The notes beneath the pieces were generated by a model, which saw only the letters and a program-made list of their open reading frames with translations, did no database searches and was not told the origin of the DNA. Shown piece after piece: positions 25,570-33,711 of a stretch of DNA of 64,000 bases (positions are counted from its first letter, which is position 1; each line of letters opens with the position of its first letter). Position numbers and translations under genes: made by a program. The stretch comes from Nocardia asteroides (lineage in GTDB: Bacteria > Actinomycetota > Actinomycetes > Mycobacteriales > Mycobacteriaceae): the NCBI RefSeq assembly GCF_900637185.1, contig NZ_LR134352.1, positions 3,462,001 through 3,526,000 on the forward strand. Direction: 5' to 3'.

Positions 25570-25594
25570 GTTCGTCGCCGAGGGGGAGGCGGCG

Positions 25595-26245
25595 TCAGAC
25601 CCCGGCCGCGTCCAGGGCCACCGTGAAATCGGCCGCCGTGGCGGCCCGGATCTCGGATACGTCGACTCCCGGCGCGGTCTCGACGAGGACCAGGCCGTCG
25701 GGGCCGATGTCGAAGACGGCCAGATCGGTGATGACGCGGTGCACGCAGCGCAGGCCGGTCACGGGCAGCGTGCACCGGTCGACGATCTTGGGTTCGCCGG
25801 CGCGGGAACGGTGTTCCATCATCACGATCACGCGCCGCGCGCCGTGCACCAGATCCATCGCGCCGCCCATGCCCTTGACCATCTTGCCCGGGATCATCCA
25901 GTTCGCCAGGTCGCCCCGGGCGCTGACCTGCATGGCGCCCAGCACCGCGACATCGACGCAGCCGCCGCGGATCATCCCGAACGAGGCGGCGGAGTCGAAG
26001 TAGGAGGCACCGGGCAACACGGTGATCGTCTCCTTGCCCGCGTTGATCAGTTCCGGATCCACCTCGTCCGCGCCGGGATAGGGGCCGACGCCGAGGACGC
26101 CGTTCTCCGAATGCAGGACCACGGCGACATCGGCGGGGAGGTGGTTGGGCACCAGTGTCGGCATGCCGATGCCGAGGTTGACGTACTGCCCGTCGCGGAG
26201 TTCGGCGGCGACGCGGGCGGCCAGTTCCTGGCGGGTGCGGGTCAT
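25595..26245 (-). CDS. pcaJ: 3-oxoacid (3-oxoadipate) CoA-transferase subunit B
   Basis: The 216-residue subunit has the class I CoA-transferase B features: [14 protein letters not shown], and the SENGVLG motif whose Glu forms the CoA thioester. The [14 protein letters not shown] stretch is also typical. With subunit A it would move CoA from succinyl-CoA to 3-oxoadipate. The ATG overlaps the subunit A stop by 4 bases. Acetoacetate is an alternative substrate, but the neighbouring hydroxyquinol genes, IclR regulator and thiolase favour 3-oxoadipate. Confidence 0.85.
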   Translation of the reverse strand: MTRTRQELAARVAAELRDGQYVNLGIGMPTLVPNHLPADVAVVLHSENGVLGVGPYPGADEVDPELINAGKETITVLPGASYFDSAASFGMIRGGCVDVAVLGAMQVSARGDLANWMIPGKMVKGMGGAMDLVHGARRVIVMMEHRSRAGEPKIVDRCTLPVTGLRCVHRVITDLAVFDIGPDGLVLVETAPGVDVSEIRAATAADFTVALDAAGV

Positions 26246-26988
26246 GCGCGGACCGTCCTGTTCTCGATACCGACCTCGACCTTGCCGACGTGCACCACAC
26301 GCTGCACGTGGATGCCCGGGGTGTGTACCTCGTCCGGGTCCAGCTCGCCCGGTTCGAGCAGTTCCTCGACCTGGGCGATGGTCACCCGGCCCGCCGCGGC
26401 CGCCGGGGGATTGAAGTTGCGGGCGCTGCGCCGGTAGACGAGATTGCCGTGCCGGTCGCCTTTCCACGCGTGGACCAGCGCGAAGTCGGTGACGATGGCG
26501 CGCTCGAGCACATAGGTCACCCCGTCGAAGACGCGGGTTTCCTTGGCGGGGCTCGCCAGCGCGATGCCGCCGTCGCCGTCGTAGCGCAACGGCAGCCCAC
26601 CGTCGGCCACCTGGGTCCCCACCCCGGCGGGGGTGTAGAACGCCGGAATGCCGGCGCCGCCCGCGCGCATCCGTTCGGCGAGGGTGCCCTGCGGTGTCAG
26701 CTCCACCTCGAGTTCACCGGCGAGGAACTGGCGCGCGAACTCGGCGTTGGACCCGACGTAGGAGCTGGTGGTGCGCCGGATCCGGTGCGCCTCCAGGAGT
26801 ACGCCGAGGCCGGAGCCCGCGGTACCGCAGTTGTTGCTGACCACCTCGAGCTCGCTCGCGCCGTGGGCGAGTACCGCGTCGATGAGTATCTGGGGCACGC
26901 CGACCAGGCCGAAACCGCCGACCGCGAACGACGCGCCGTCGTGGATATCGGCGACGGCGTCGGCTGCCGTCGCAATGACTTTGTCCAT
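26242..26988 (-). CDS. pcaI: 3-oxoacid (3-oxoadipate) CoA-transferase subunit A
   Basis: A 248-residue subunit with the glycine-rich [16 protein letters not shown] motif (residues 22-38), [17 protein letters not shown], and the C-terminal [19 protein letters not shown] segment, all typical of the A subunit of family I CoA-transferases. The subunit pairs with the overlapping B subunit gene. The ATG at 26988 was chosen since a longer frame would run through the operator sites. It is divergent from the IclR gene and is probably controlled by it through sites at 27013-27112. Confidence 0.86.
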   Translation of the reverse strand: MDKVIATAADAVADIHDGASFAVGGFGLVGVPQILIDAVLAHGASELEVVSNNCGTAGSGLGVLLEAHRIRRTTSSYVGSNAEFARQFLAGELEVELTPQGTLAERMRAGGAGIPAFYTPAGVGTQVADGGLPLRYDGDGGIALASPAKETRVFDGVTYVLERAIVTDFALVHAWKGDRHGNLVYRRSARNFNPPAAAAGRVTIAQVEELLEPGELDPDEVHTPGIHVQRVVHVGKVEVGIENRTVRA

Positions 26989-27012
26989 CACAGCGGCGAT
27001 GCTAGCGGAGTG

Positions 27013-27027
27013 GTTCGTATCGCGCAC
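27013..27027. promoter_or_regulatory. IclR-type operator site A
   Basis: GTTCG-TATCG-CGCAC. The two five-base flanks are those I recall for the Pseudomonas PcaR site (GTTCG-N5-CGCAC). It lies 19 bases from site B. Confidence 0.6.
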
Positions 27028-27031
27028 GGAT

Positions 27032-27046
27032 GTTCGTATGCCGAAC
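27032..27046. promoter_or_regulatory. IclR-type operator site B
   Basis: GTTCG-TATGC-CGAAC, a perfect 5-5-5 inverted repeat, 19 bases downstream of site A. Confidence 0.65.
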
Positions 27047-27078
27047 GCTTGCGGGGGTGGCCGTAGTGGACGTACCTT

Positions 27079-27093
27079 GTTCGCTATGCGGAT
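27079..27093. promoter_or_regulatory. IclR-type operator site C
   Basis: GTTCG-CTATG-CGGAT, a degenerate right half. It is 19 bases from site D, repeating the A-B spacing. Confidence 0.5.
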
Positions 27094-27097
27094 GAAT

Positions 27098-27112
27098 GTT
27101 CGTGATGCGAAC
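27098..27112. promoter_or_regulatory. IclR-type operator site D
   Basis: GTTCG-TGATG-CGAAC, a perfect 5-5-5 inverted repeat on the side nearest the IclR gene. Confidence 0.65.
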
Positions 27113-27242
27113 GCGCGACTACCGCGCATGCCGCGCTCCGGGTTTCGCCCGCGCGACGTAGCCTCGGGCGCGGCGCGATGAGTCGATGGCCGCCGCGGGG
27201 CGGCCGTCATCGCGCCCACCGGGAGAAGGAGTTACGGCAGCC

Positions 27243-28022
27243 ATGACAGAACCGTCGCCGGATCACGTGCAGTCCCTCGGGCGCGGCCTGGCCGTCATCC
27301 GGTCGTTCGACGCCGAGCATCCCCGCCGCACCCTCAGTGAGGTCGCCACCGCCACCGACCTGACGCGGGCCACCGCGCGGCGCTTCCTGCACACCCTGGT
27401 CGAACTCGGCTACATGCGCACCGACGGCACCCAGTTCTGGCTCACGCCACGGGTACTCGAACTCGGCTACAGCTTCCTGTCCAGCCTGTCGCTGCCCGAT
27501 CTCGCGGGCCCGCACCTCGAGGCGCTGGCCGAGAAGGTCAGGGAGTCGACCTCGGTGTCGATCCTCGACGGCCACGACATCGTCTACGTCGCCCGGGTTC
27601 CGGTGAGCCGGATCATGACCGTCTCGATCAATATCGGCACCCGGTTTCCCGCCTACGCCACCTCCATGGGCCGGGTCCTGCTCGCCGACCTCGACGACGT
27701 CGCCCTCGGCGACCACCTCGACCGGCTCGAACTGACCCCGCTCACCGACACGACCGTGACCACGAAACGGCAGCTGCGCGCCGAACTCGCCCAGGTCCGC
27801 GCCGACGGCTTCTGCGTCGTCGACCAGGAACTCGAACACGGCCTGCGCTCGATGGCCGCCCCGATCCGCGACCGGCACGGCACCGTCGTGGCCGCGGTGA
27901 ACATCTCCACCCACGCCGCCCGCTACACGCTGCGCGACGTCCACGACTCGCTGATCCCCGCACTGCTCGCGACCAGCGCCGCGATCGAACACGACCTCAC
28001 CCAGATCCGCTCCAACACCTGA
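27243..28022 (+). CDS. pcaR: IclR family regulator, PcaR/PobR-like
   Basis: The 259-residue protein has the N-terminal winged helix (TLSEVATATDLTRATARRFLHTLVELGYM, about 26-56) and the C-terminal GAF-like effector domain (about 90-250, with INIGTRFPAYATSMGRVLLAD and the closing AAPIRDRHGTVVAAVNIS). The long LSLPDLAGPHLEALAEKVRES linker is usual for PcaR/PobR-type members, which sense aromatic intermediates such as 3-oxoadipate or protocatechuate. The thiolase follows 18 bases later, and the coA-transferase genes diverge from a shared 254-base region with four operator-like sites. Confidence 0.85.
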   Translation: MTEPSPDHVQSLGRGLAVIRSFDAEHPRRTLSEVATATDLTRATARRFLHTLVELGYMRTDGTQFWLTPRVLELGYSFLSSLSLPDLAGPHLEALAEKVRESTSVSILDGHDIVYVARVPVSRIMTVSINIGTRFPAYATSMGRVLLADLDDVALGDHLDRLELTPLTDTTVTTKRQLRAELAQVRADGFCVVDQELEHGLRSMAAPIRDRHGTVVAAVNISTHAARYTLRDVHDSLIPALLATSAAIEHDLTQIRSNT

Positions 28023-28040
28023 CCCCACCAAGGACGATCC

Positions 28041-29249
28041 ATGCCCGAAGCTGTCATCTGCGAACCTCTGCGCACGCCCGTCGGCCGGTTCGGCGGCGTA
28101 TTCGAAGCCGTTGCCCCGCAGGAACTGGCGGCGACGGTGATCACCGAACTGATCGCGCGTACCGGACTCGACGGCGGACACATCGACGACGTGATACTCG
28201 GCCAGTCCTCGCCCAACGGCGAGGCGCCGGCGATCGGGCGCATCGCCGCGCTGGACGCGGGTCTCGGCATCGGCGTGCCCGGCGTCCAGGTCGACCGGCG
28301 GTGTGGATCCGGCCTGCAGGCGGTGCTGCAGGCTTGCATGCAGGTGCAGTCCGGGGGCAGTGATCTGGTCCTGGCGGGCGGCGTGGAATCCATGAGCCGC
28401 ACCGAGTTCTACGCCACCGACATCCGCTGGGGCGTCCGCGGCGACGGCCCGGTCCTGCACGACCGGCTCGCCAGGGCGCGGATCACCGCGGGCGGCAAGG
28501 ACTTTCCGGTGCCAGGCGGGATGATCGAGACGGCGGAGAATCTGCGCAAGCAGTTCCGGATCAGCCGCACCGACCAGGACGCGCTGGCGGTGCAGTCACA
28601 CCGGCGCGCGGTCGCCGCGCAACGGGAGGGGCGATTCGAGGCGGAGCTGGTGACCGTCACGGTGCCGCGGCGCAAGGGCGATCCGCTGCTGGTGCGCACC
28701 GACGAACACCCACGGGCCGACACCGATATCGAGTCGCTCGGGCGGCTGCGGCCGATCCGCCTGGGCGCCGACCCCGACGCCACCGTCACCGCGGGCAACT
28801 CCAGCGGCCAGAACGACGGCGCGGCCCTCTGTGTCGTGACGACGCCGCAGCGAGCGCGGGCGCTCGGACTGCGCCCCATGGCCCGGCTCGCCTCCTGGGC
28901 AGTGGCGGGCGTGCCGCCGGCCACCATGGGTATCGGGCCGGTCCCCGCGACCGAGAAGGCGCTCGCGCGACTGGATCTCACCCTCGACGACATGGCCGTG
29001 ATCGAGCTCAACGAAGCGTTCGCCGCGCAGGCCCTGGCCGTGCTGCGGACCTGGCGGATCGAACCCGACGACCCGCGCGTCAACCCGAACGGATCGGGCA
29101 TCTCGCTGGGGCATCCGGTCGGCGCGACCGGCGCCCGGATCCTGGCCACCCTGCTGCACGAACTGTCGCGCCGGGAAGGGCGATACGGGCTGGAGACGAT
29201 GTGCATCGGCGGCGGGCAGGGCCTCGCGGCCGTGTTCGAACGTCTCTGA
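28041..29249 (+). CDS. pcaF: Acetyl-CoA acyltransferase, 3-oxoadipyl-CoA thiolase-like
   Basis: A 402-residue thiolase with all catalytic parts: nucleophile Cys88 in RRCGSG, His358 in SLGHPVGATG and Cys388 in MCIGGGQG, plus NEAFAAQ. Thiolases cleave 3-oxoacyl-CoA with CoA; 3-oxoadipyl-CoA to succinyl-CoA and acetyl-CoA would complete the pathway encoded nearby. It is directly behind the IclR gene, in the same direction. General acetyl-CoA acetyltransferase activity cannot be excluded from sequence alone. It ends 21 bases before the convergent XRE gene. Confidence 0.85.
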   Translation: MPEAVICEPLRTPVGRFGGVFEAVAPQELAATVITELIARTGLDGGHIDDVILGQSSPNGEAPAIGRIAALDAGLGIGVPGVQVDRRCGSGLQAVLQACMQVQSGGSDLVLAGGVESMSRTEFYATDIRWGVRGDGPVLHDRLARARITAGGKDFPVPGGMIETAENLRKQFRISRTDQDALAVQSHRRAVAAQREGRFEAELVTVTVPRRKGDPLLVRTDEHPRADTDIESLGRLRPIRLGADPDATVTAGNSSGQNDGAALCVVTTPQRARALGLRPMARLASWAVAGVPPATMGIGPVPATEKALARLDLTLDDMAVIELNEAFAAQALAVLRTWRIEPDDPRVNPNGSGISLGHPVGATGARILATLLHELSRREGRYGLETMCIGGGQGLAAVFERL

Positions 29250-29270
29250 GCGCGATCGGGCCCGCCGCGG

Positions 29271-29990
29271 CTAGCTGTCGCGGCCGGTCCGCGCCGGGCT
29301 CGCGGCGTCAAGCAGGGCCAGCGCGTCGACCGCGTTCGTCACCCGGGCTGCGGGCTCGGCCCCGGATTCGCCGAGCTGGGCGGCGACCCATTCCCGCGAC
29401 GGACCGGTCTCGTGGCGGCCCGAGACGAACCACACGCCGCGGGCCGGCTGCTCGGACTGGTTGACGTACATGTGCGGGCGGGTGGAGTCGAAGCACAGCG
29501 AATCTCCCGCGGAGATCGTGTACCGGTCGAAATCGAGCAGCAGCGTCAGCTCGCCGGCGAACAGGTAGGCGTATTCGGTGCCGGAGTGCCGCATCGGCAT
29601 TCGGTCGATCGAGCTGGCGGCACCCGGCTCGTAGGTGACCAGGAGGGCGTCGGTGCCCGCGTCCGGGTCGACGGCGAGCTTCTCCCACCGCACCCCGTTG
29701 GCCATCTCCAGTACCGGGTTGTCCGCGGCGCGTTGCACCACTCCGGCCCGCCCCGTCGCGGCGGCCGGCGGTTCGCCGGTGCGGCCGTGCCGGATGCCCA
29801 GCAACTCGTCGAGGGAGACTTCGAGGTGGTTGACCAGTGCGTAGAGGGTGCTCACCGACGGCTGGGACTTGCTGTTCTCGATCTGGGAGAGCTGGCTGGC
29901 CGAGATCCCCGCCGCCGCGGCCACACCGCGCAGGCTCGACCCGCGGGCCAGACGCGCCTGCTTCAGGGCCGGGCCGATCCTGTCCTGCAT
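29271..29990 (-). CDS. XRE-family regulator with C-terminal cupin domain
   Basis: The 239-residue product combines an XRE helix-turn-helix (about 5-62; LRGVAAAAGISASQLSQIEN) and a cupin (about 115-190; GTEYAYLFAGELTLLLDFD, then DSLCFDSTRPHMYVN). Such proteins are ligand-responsive repressors, often of catabolic operons. The ATG at 29990 was preferred to ones upstream because the helix-turn-helix then starts normally. It is divergent from the hydroxyquinol operon, and both promoters contain palindromes built from TGAACA and TGTTCA, so it is the best candidate regulator. Confidence 0.87.
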   Translation of the reverse strand: MQDRIGPALKQARLARGSSLRGVAAAAGISASQLSQIENSKSQPSVSTLYALVNHLEVSLDELLGIRHGRTGEPPAAATGRAGVVQRAADNPVLEMANGVRWEKLAVDPDAGTDALLVTYEPGAASSIDRMPMRHSGTEYAYLFAGELTLLLDFDRYTISAGDSLCFDSTRPHMYVNQSEQPARGVWFVSGRHETGPSREWVAAQLGESGAEPAARVTNAVDALALLDAASPARTGRDS

Positions 29991-30029
29991 CAGCGCACCT
30001 CTCGTCCACTCGCCGAACATCAACTATCA

Positions 30030-30048
30030 GTGAACACTACTTGTTCAC
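30030..30048. promoter_or_regulatory. Operator at the XRE-cupin promoter
   Basis: Perfect 7-base arms GTGAACA and TGTTCAC around five bases, 40 bases upstream of the regulator ATG. A further half site TGAACG follows at 30051. Autoregulation is likely. Confidence 0.62.
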
Positions 30049-30190
30049 TCTGAACGAACGGTGCCTGTGAACCCGCCGGGTGGCAGGGCTGGAGCGTCGC
30101 GGCACTGGTGAGGGGCTGGAAAGCGAAATTTCGCCGGGTGCGAGGCGACGCGGTGACCGAAGTGGGCGGCGGCCGTTTGTTGCGCAGTGG

Positions 30191-30230
30191 TTGACATCAC
30201 TCGCCATGTGTTCAATGATACTGAACACAT
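30191..30230 (+). promoter_or_regulatory. Operon promoter with overlapping palindrome
   Basis: A -35 TTGACA (30191-30196) and a possible -10 AATGAT (30214-30219) are 17 bases apart. The perfect palindrome with arms ATGTGTTCA (30206-30214) and TGAACACAT (30222-30230) covers the -10, as expected for repression by a protein that recognises the same hexamers as at 30030-30048. Confidence 0.65.
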
Positions 30231-30279
30231 TCCCGGTGGCTCTCGCCCCGTTCCCCGTCATCGACGACGAAGGAGACCC

Positions 30280-30378
30280 GTGTCTTCCACGATTGCGCGA
30301 CTTCGGTCGACCTGCTCGCCCCCGACCACTCGCCACGCGACCGCGAATCCCGCACCGGCGCAGGGATCGTCGTGCTGA
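30280..30378 (+). CDS. Possible 32-residue leader peptide
   Basis: A short frame that begins with GTG six bases after AAGGAGACCC-type ribosome site and stops at TGA inside the start of the next gene (its GTG at 30372 precedes this stop). The peptide is Arg/Thr/Pro-rich. It could couple translation of the operon or be the remnant of a longer gene. Since the next gene has no ribosome site of its own that I can see, coupling is a reasonable guess. Confidence 0.35.
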   Translation: MSSTIARLRSTCSPPTTRHATANPAPAQGSSC

Positions 30379-31259
30379 TCGGATTCGCCGGGCTGGGCCG
30401 GATGGGCCGCCCGATGGCCGCGCACCTGGCGGCCGCCGGACACACCGTCCTCGCCTACGACCCGATGGTCGCGGAGGCGCCCGCCTCGGTGACGCTCGTC
30501 GACACCGCCGGCGCGCTGGCCGCCACCGAACTGTCGATCAGCATGCTGCCCGACGGCGCCGCCACCCGCGCCCTGATCGTCGAGGGGCTGGCCGCCGTCG
30601 CGCCCGGCCACCTGCACATCGTGATGGGGACGGTCGGACCCGTCATCGTGCGCGAGCTGGCCGCGCTCTCCTGGGTGGAGGTGCTCGACGCGCCGGTGTC
30701 GGGCAGCGTGTCGATGGCCGAGACCGCGTCGATCACCACGATGGTCGGGGCGACGGCCGCGCAGTTCGACCGGGTCCGGCCGGTGCTGGCCGCCATGACC
30801 GCCGCCCAGTTCCACGCGGGCCCGGCCGGGTCGGGCTCCACCGCCAAGCTCGCCGTCAACGCCGTGCTCGCCGGGTTGAGTCAGGCTGTCGCCGAAGGGA
30901 TTCTGCTCGCCGAAGCGGGGGAGCTGGACCCCGCCGTCTTCTACGACATCCTCAGCCACAGCGCGGCGGGCGCGCCGTATGTCGGCTACAAGCGGCAGGC
31001 CTACCTCGCGCCGGAATCGACCCCGGTCGCCGCGCCGGTGTCGCTGATCCGCAAGGACCTCGGCCTGGCCATGGAACTGGCCCACCGCCACCGGCTGCAC
31101 CTGCCGGGCGCGCTCGCCGCGCTCACCGTGCTCGACGACGCCGTCGCCGACGGCCTCGGTCCGGCCGACATGGCGCAGATCCTCACCGCGCTGCGGCGCC
31201 GCAACCCGCCACGGACGCACGAAACCCCCTCCGCCACACCGACAGGAGCACTCTCATGA
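30372..31259 (+). CDS. NAD(P)-dependent beta-hydroxyacid dehydrogenase
   Basis: A 295-residue member of the 3-hydroxyisobutyrate dehydrogenase family: GFAGLGRMGRPMA dinucleotide motif at residues 4-16, DAPVSGSV substrate motif near 110 and GSGSTAKLAVNAV with the catalytic Lys near 160. Family members reduce or oxidise small beta-hydroxy acids such as tartronate semialdehyde. A role in hydroxyquinol breakdown is not standard, so it may process a side product or the cluster's true substrate. First full gene of the operon; GTG start; its stop overlaps the next ATG. Confidence 0.83.
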   Translation: MLIGFAGLGRMGRPMAAHLAAAGHTVLAYDPMVAEAPASVTLVDTAGALAATELSISMLPDGAATRALIVEGLAAVAPGHLHIVMGTVGPVIVRELAALSWVEVLDAPVSGSVSMAETASITTMVGATAAQFDRVRPVLAAMTAAQFHAGPAGSGSTAKLAVNAVLAGLSQAVAEGILLAEAGELDPAVFYDILSHSAAGAPYVGYKRQAYLAPESTPVAAPVSLIRKDLGLAMELAHRHRLHLPGALAALTVLDDAVADGLGPADMAQILTALRRRNPPRTHETPSATPTGALS

Positions 31260-31660
31260 CCGGCGACACCCTCGCCAGTACCGACATCGCCGCGACCATC
31301 CGCGCGCTCGAGGACGCCCGCTATGCCGCGGTCCTGGCCGGTGACATCGACACCTTCGCGGCCCTCGCGCACCCCGAACTCGCCTATACCCATTCCAACG
31401 CCGAGGTCGACACGCTCGACAGCTACCTCGGCAAACTCCGCGCGGGCCATTACGTCTACCACCGCATCGATCACCCGATCGCCCGGATCGCCGTCGTCGG
31501 CGACACGGCGGTGGTCACGGGGGAGATGCACGCCGACATCACCGCGGGCGGGGTCCGCAAGCGCCTGGCCAATCGGGCGGTGGCCGTGTGGGTGCGAGAG
31601 GGCGGTCAGTGGCTGCTGCTGGCGTACTGGCCCACCGTCATCCCGGGGGAGAGCCGATGA
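31256..31660 (+). CDS. NTF2-like (SnoaL/DUF4440-type) protein
   Basis: A 134-residue alpha-plus-beta cone protein: helix LEDARYAAVLAGDIDTFAALAHPELAYTHSNAEVDT, then strands ending QWLLLAYWPTVIP. The fold is used by isomerases, dehydratases and polyketide cyclases, and in catabolic operons by accessory enzymes or binding proteins. No catalytic pair can be assigned. Its ATG overlaps the dehydrogenase stop and its stop overlaps the maleylacetate reductase start, so all are co-translated. Confidence 0.75.
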   Translation: MTGDTLASTDIAATIRALEDARYAAVLAGDIDTFAALAHPELAYTHSNAEVDTLDSYLGKLRAGHYVYHRIDHPIARIAVVGDTAVVTGEMHADITAGGVRKRLANRAVAVWVREGGQWLLLAYWPTVIPGESR

Positions 31661-32724
31661 CCGCGTTCACCTACGACGGCCTGCCGGGCCGCATCGTCTT
31701 CGGCGCGGGCACCGCCCGCACGCACCTGGCCGCCGAACTGGGTCTGCTCGGCGCGCAACGCATCCTGCTCATCGCCACCGACGCCGAGCACGGCACCGCC
31801 ACCCGGCTGTGCGCGCCGTTCACCGACCGGGTGGCCGCGACCTTCACCGGGGTCCGCCCGCACGTGCCCGTGGAGGTCGCCGAACTCGCGCGCAAGGCAG
31901 CCGCCGAGGCCGACGCCGATGTGGTGCTCTCGGTGGGCGGTGGATCCACCACCGGCACAGCCAAAGCCGTCGCGCTGACGACCGGGCTGCCCGTCCTCGC
32001 CGTGCCCACCACCTACGCCGGGTCCGAGGTGACCCCGGTGTGGGGAATGACCGAGGACGGCCGCAAGACCACCGGTACCGACCGGCGGGTGCTGCCGAAG
32101 ACCGTGATCTACGACCCGGAACTGACCGCCTCGCTGCCGGTGGAGCTGTCGGTGGCCAGCGGCCTCAACGCGACAGCCCACTGCGTGGAGGCGTTCTGGG
32201 CCCCGCGCCGCAGCCCGGTCGCGAGCGCGGTGGCCGAGGACGGCATCCGCCACCTGGTGCGCGGCCTGCGGACCGGCGCGACGGATCCCGGCAGCCGCGA
32301 GGACCTGCTGCTGGGCGCCTACCTCGCCGGTTCGGCCTTCGCCGTCGCCGGTTCGGGTCTGCACCACAAGATCTGTCACGTACTCGGCGGCGCCTTCGAC
32401 CTGCCACACGCGCAGACCCACGCCATCGTGCTGCCGCACGTGCTGGCCTACAACGCGCCGCACGCGGGCGCGGCCGCCGACCGAATCGCCCGTGCCCTCG
32501 ACCGCGCCGACATCGTCGCGGCCTTGCGTGATCTCGGCACCGGACTCGGCGTCCCCGCGGGGCTACGCGACCTCGGAATGACCGAATCCGGCGTCGACGC
32601 GGTGCTCGCGGACATCCTCGCGATCGCCCCCGCCGACAACCCCACCCCGGTCACTCCGGATGGCCTGCGCACTCTCCTGCACGGCGCCTGGGCCGGCACC
32701 GACCCCGCGAGGTCCGCGCCGTGA
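31657..32724 (+). CDS. Maleylacetate reductase
   Basis: The 355-residue protein is an iron-type alcohol dehydrogenase fold with the maleylacetate reductase signatures: GGGSTTGTAKAVAL, VPTTYAGSEVTPVWGMT, and GLHHKICHVLGGAFDLPHAQTHA. Maleylacetate reductases use NAD(P)H to give 3-oxoadipate from maleylacetate. The upstream start overlaps the NTF2-like stop, and the downstream overlap with hydroxyquinol dioxygenase makes the pairing with the preceding pathway step clear. Confidence 0.92.
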   Translation: MTAFTYDGLPGRIVFGAGTARTHLAAELGLLGAQRILLIATDAEHGTATRLCAPFTDRVAATFTGVRPHVPVEVAELARKAAAEADADVVLSVGGGSTTGTAKAVALTTGLPVLAVPTTYAGSEVTPVWGMTEDGRKTTGTDRRVLPKTVIYDPELTASLPVELSVASGLNATAHCVEAFWAPRRSPVASAVAEDGIRHLVRGLRTGATDPGSREDLLLGAYLAGSAFAVAGSGLHHKICHVLGGAFDLPHAQTHAIVLPHVLAYNAPHAGAAADRIARALDRADIVAALRDLGTGLGVPAGLRDLGMTESGVDAVLADILAIAPADNPTPVTPDGLRTLLHGAWAGTDPARSAP

Positions 32725-33605
32725 GCATCGACGACACCGTGGCCACGGACCGCGAGTCCGCCGTCACCGCCGAGGTGCTGGCCAGCTTCGCCACCACCCC
32801 CGACGCCCGGCTGCGGGCGATCATGACCGGCCTCGTCCGGCACCTGCACGCCTTCGCCCGCGAGATCCGGCTCACCGAGGCGGAATGGGCGGCCGCGATC
32901 GAATTCCTGACTCGCGCAGGCCATATCACCGACGCGCGGCGCCAGGAGTTCATCCTGCTCTCCGATGTGCTCGGACTGTCCATGCTGACCGTGGCGATCA
33001 ACGCCCCCGCGCAGCCGGGCGTCACCGAATCCACGGTGTTCGGCCCGTTCTTCGTCGACGACGCCCCCGAGATCCCGCTGGGTGGTGACATCGCGCAGGG
33101 CGCCTCCGGCACCGCCTGTCATGTGTCGGGCCGGGTCCGTTCCGTGACGGGGGAGCCGATCGCGGGCGCCCGGATCGAGGTGTGGGAGGCCGACGACGAC
33201 GGCTACTACGACGTCCAATATCCCGACGGCCGAACGGCCGGGCGCGGCTGGCTGCGCTCCGGCGCCGAGGGCGAATACCGGTTCTGGTCCGTCCTTCCCG
33301 CGCCCTACCCGATCCCGCACGACGGACCGGTCGGCGATCTGCTGACCGCGACCGGCCGCGGCCCCATGCGGCCCGCGCACCTGCACTTCCTGGTCACCGC
33401 CCCGGGTTACCGGCGGCTGATCACCCACATCTTCGTCGCGAACGATCCCTATCTGGACCACGACGCCGTGTTCGGCGTGAAGGACAGCCTCGTCGTCGAC
33501 GTGGCACACCACGGACCGGGCACGCACGCTCCCGACGGGACGCTCCCGCGGAGTGGCTGGGCCGGTGTCGATTTCGACATCGTGCTCGCCCCCGCCGATC
33601 GCTGA
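32721..33605 (+). CDS. Hydroxyquinol 1,2-dioxygenase (intradiol)
   Basis: A 294-residue intradiol ring-cleaving dioxygenase. Non-haem Fe(III) ligands are visible: a Tyr in DGYYDVQ (162 or 163), Tyr196 in APYPIPHDGP, and His220 and His222 in RPAHLHF. The N-terminal helical domain of the dimer is present. The length and the YPIPHDGPVGDLL segment match hydroxyquinol rather than catechol enzymes. It would convert benzene-1,2,4-triol to maleylacetate, the substrate of the reductase encoded just upstream. GTG start overlaps the previous stop. Confidence 0.92.
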   Translation: MSIDDTVATDRESAVTAEVLASFATTPDARLRAIMTGLVRHLHAFAREIRLTEAEWAAAIEFLTRAGHITDARRQEFILLSDVLGLSMLTVAINAPAQPGVTESTVFGPFFVDDAPEIPLGGDIAQGASGTACHVSGRVRSVTGEPIAGARIEVWEADDDGYYDVQYPDGRTAGRGWLRSGAEGEYRFWSVLPAPYPIPHDGPVGDLLTATGRGPMRPAHLHFLVTAPGYRRLITHIFVANDPYLDHDAVFGVKDSLVVDVAHHGPGTHAPDGTLPRSGWAGVDFDIVLAPADR

Positions 33606-33711
33606 GGCCGGCGCCCGCGACATCACCGTGCGGGGCGACGTTCGCCGCCCCGCGATTCGACGATCACCGCTGCCCGGGCTCGACCCGGCGGCTCACACTG
33701 GAGGTACGACG

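Noticed and set aside
25595..26988. Acetoacetate degradation (AtoDA-like) as the role of the CoA-transferase
   Set aside because: Sequence allows it, but context with hydroxyquinol dioxygenase, maleylacetate reductase, thiolase and IclR regulator favours 3-oxoadipate.
27100..27180. Short plus-strand frame across the IclR operator sites
   Set aside because: It lacks a ribosome site and overlaps the operator array; not a gene.
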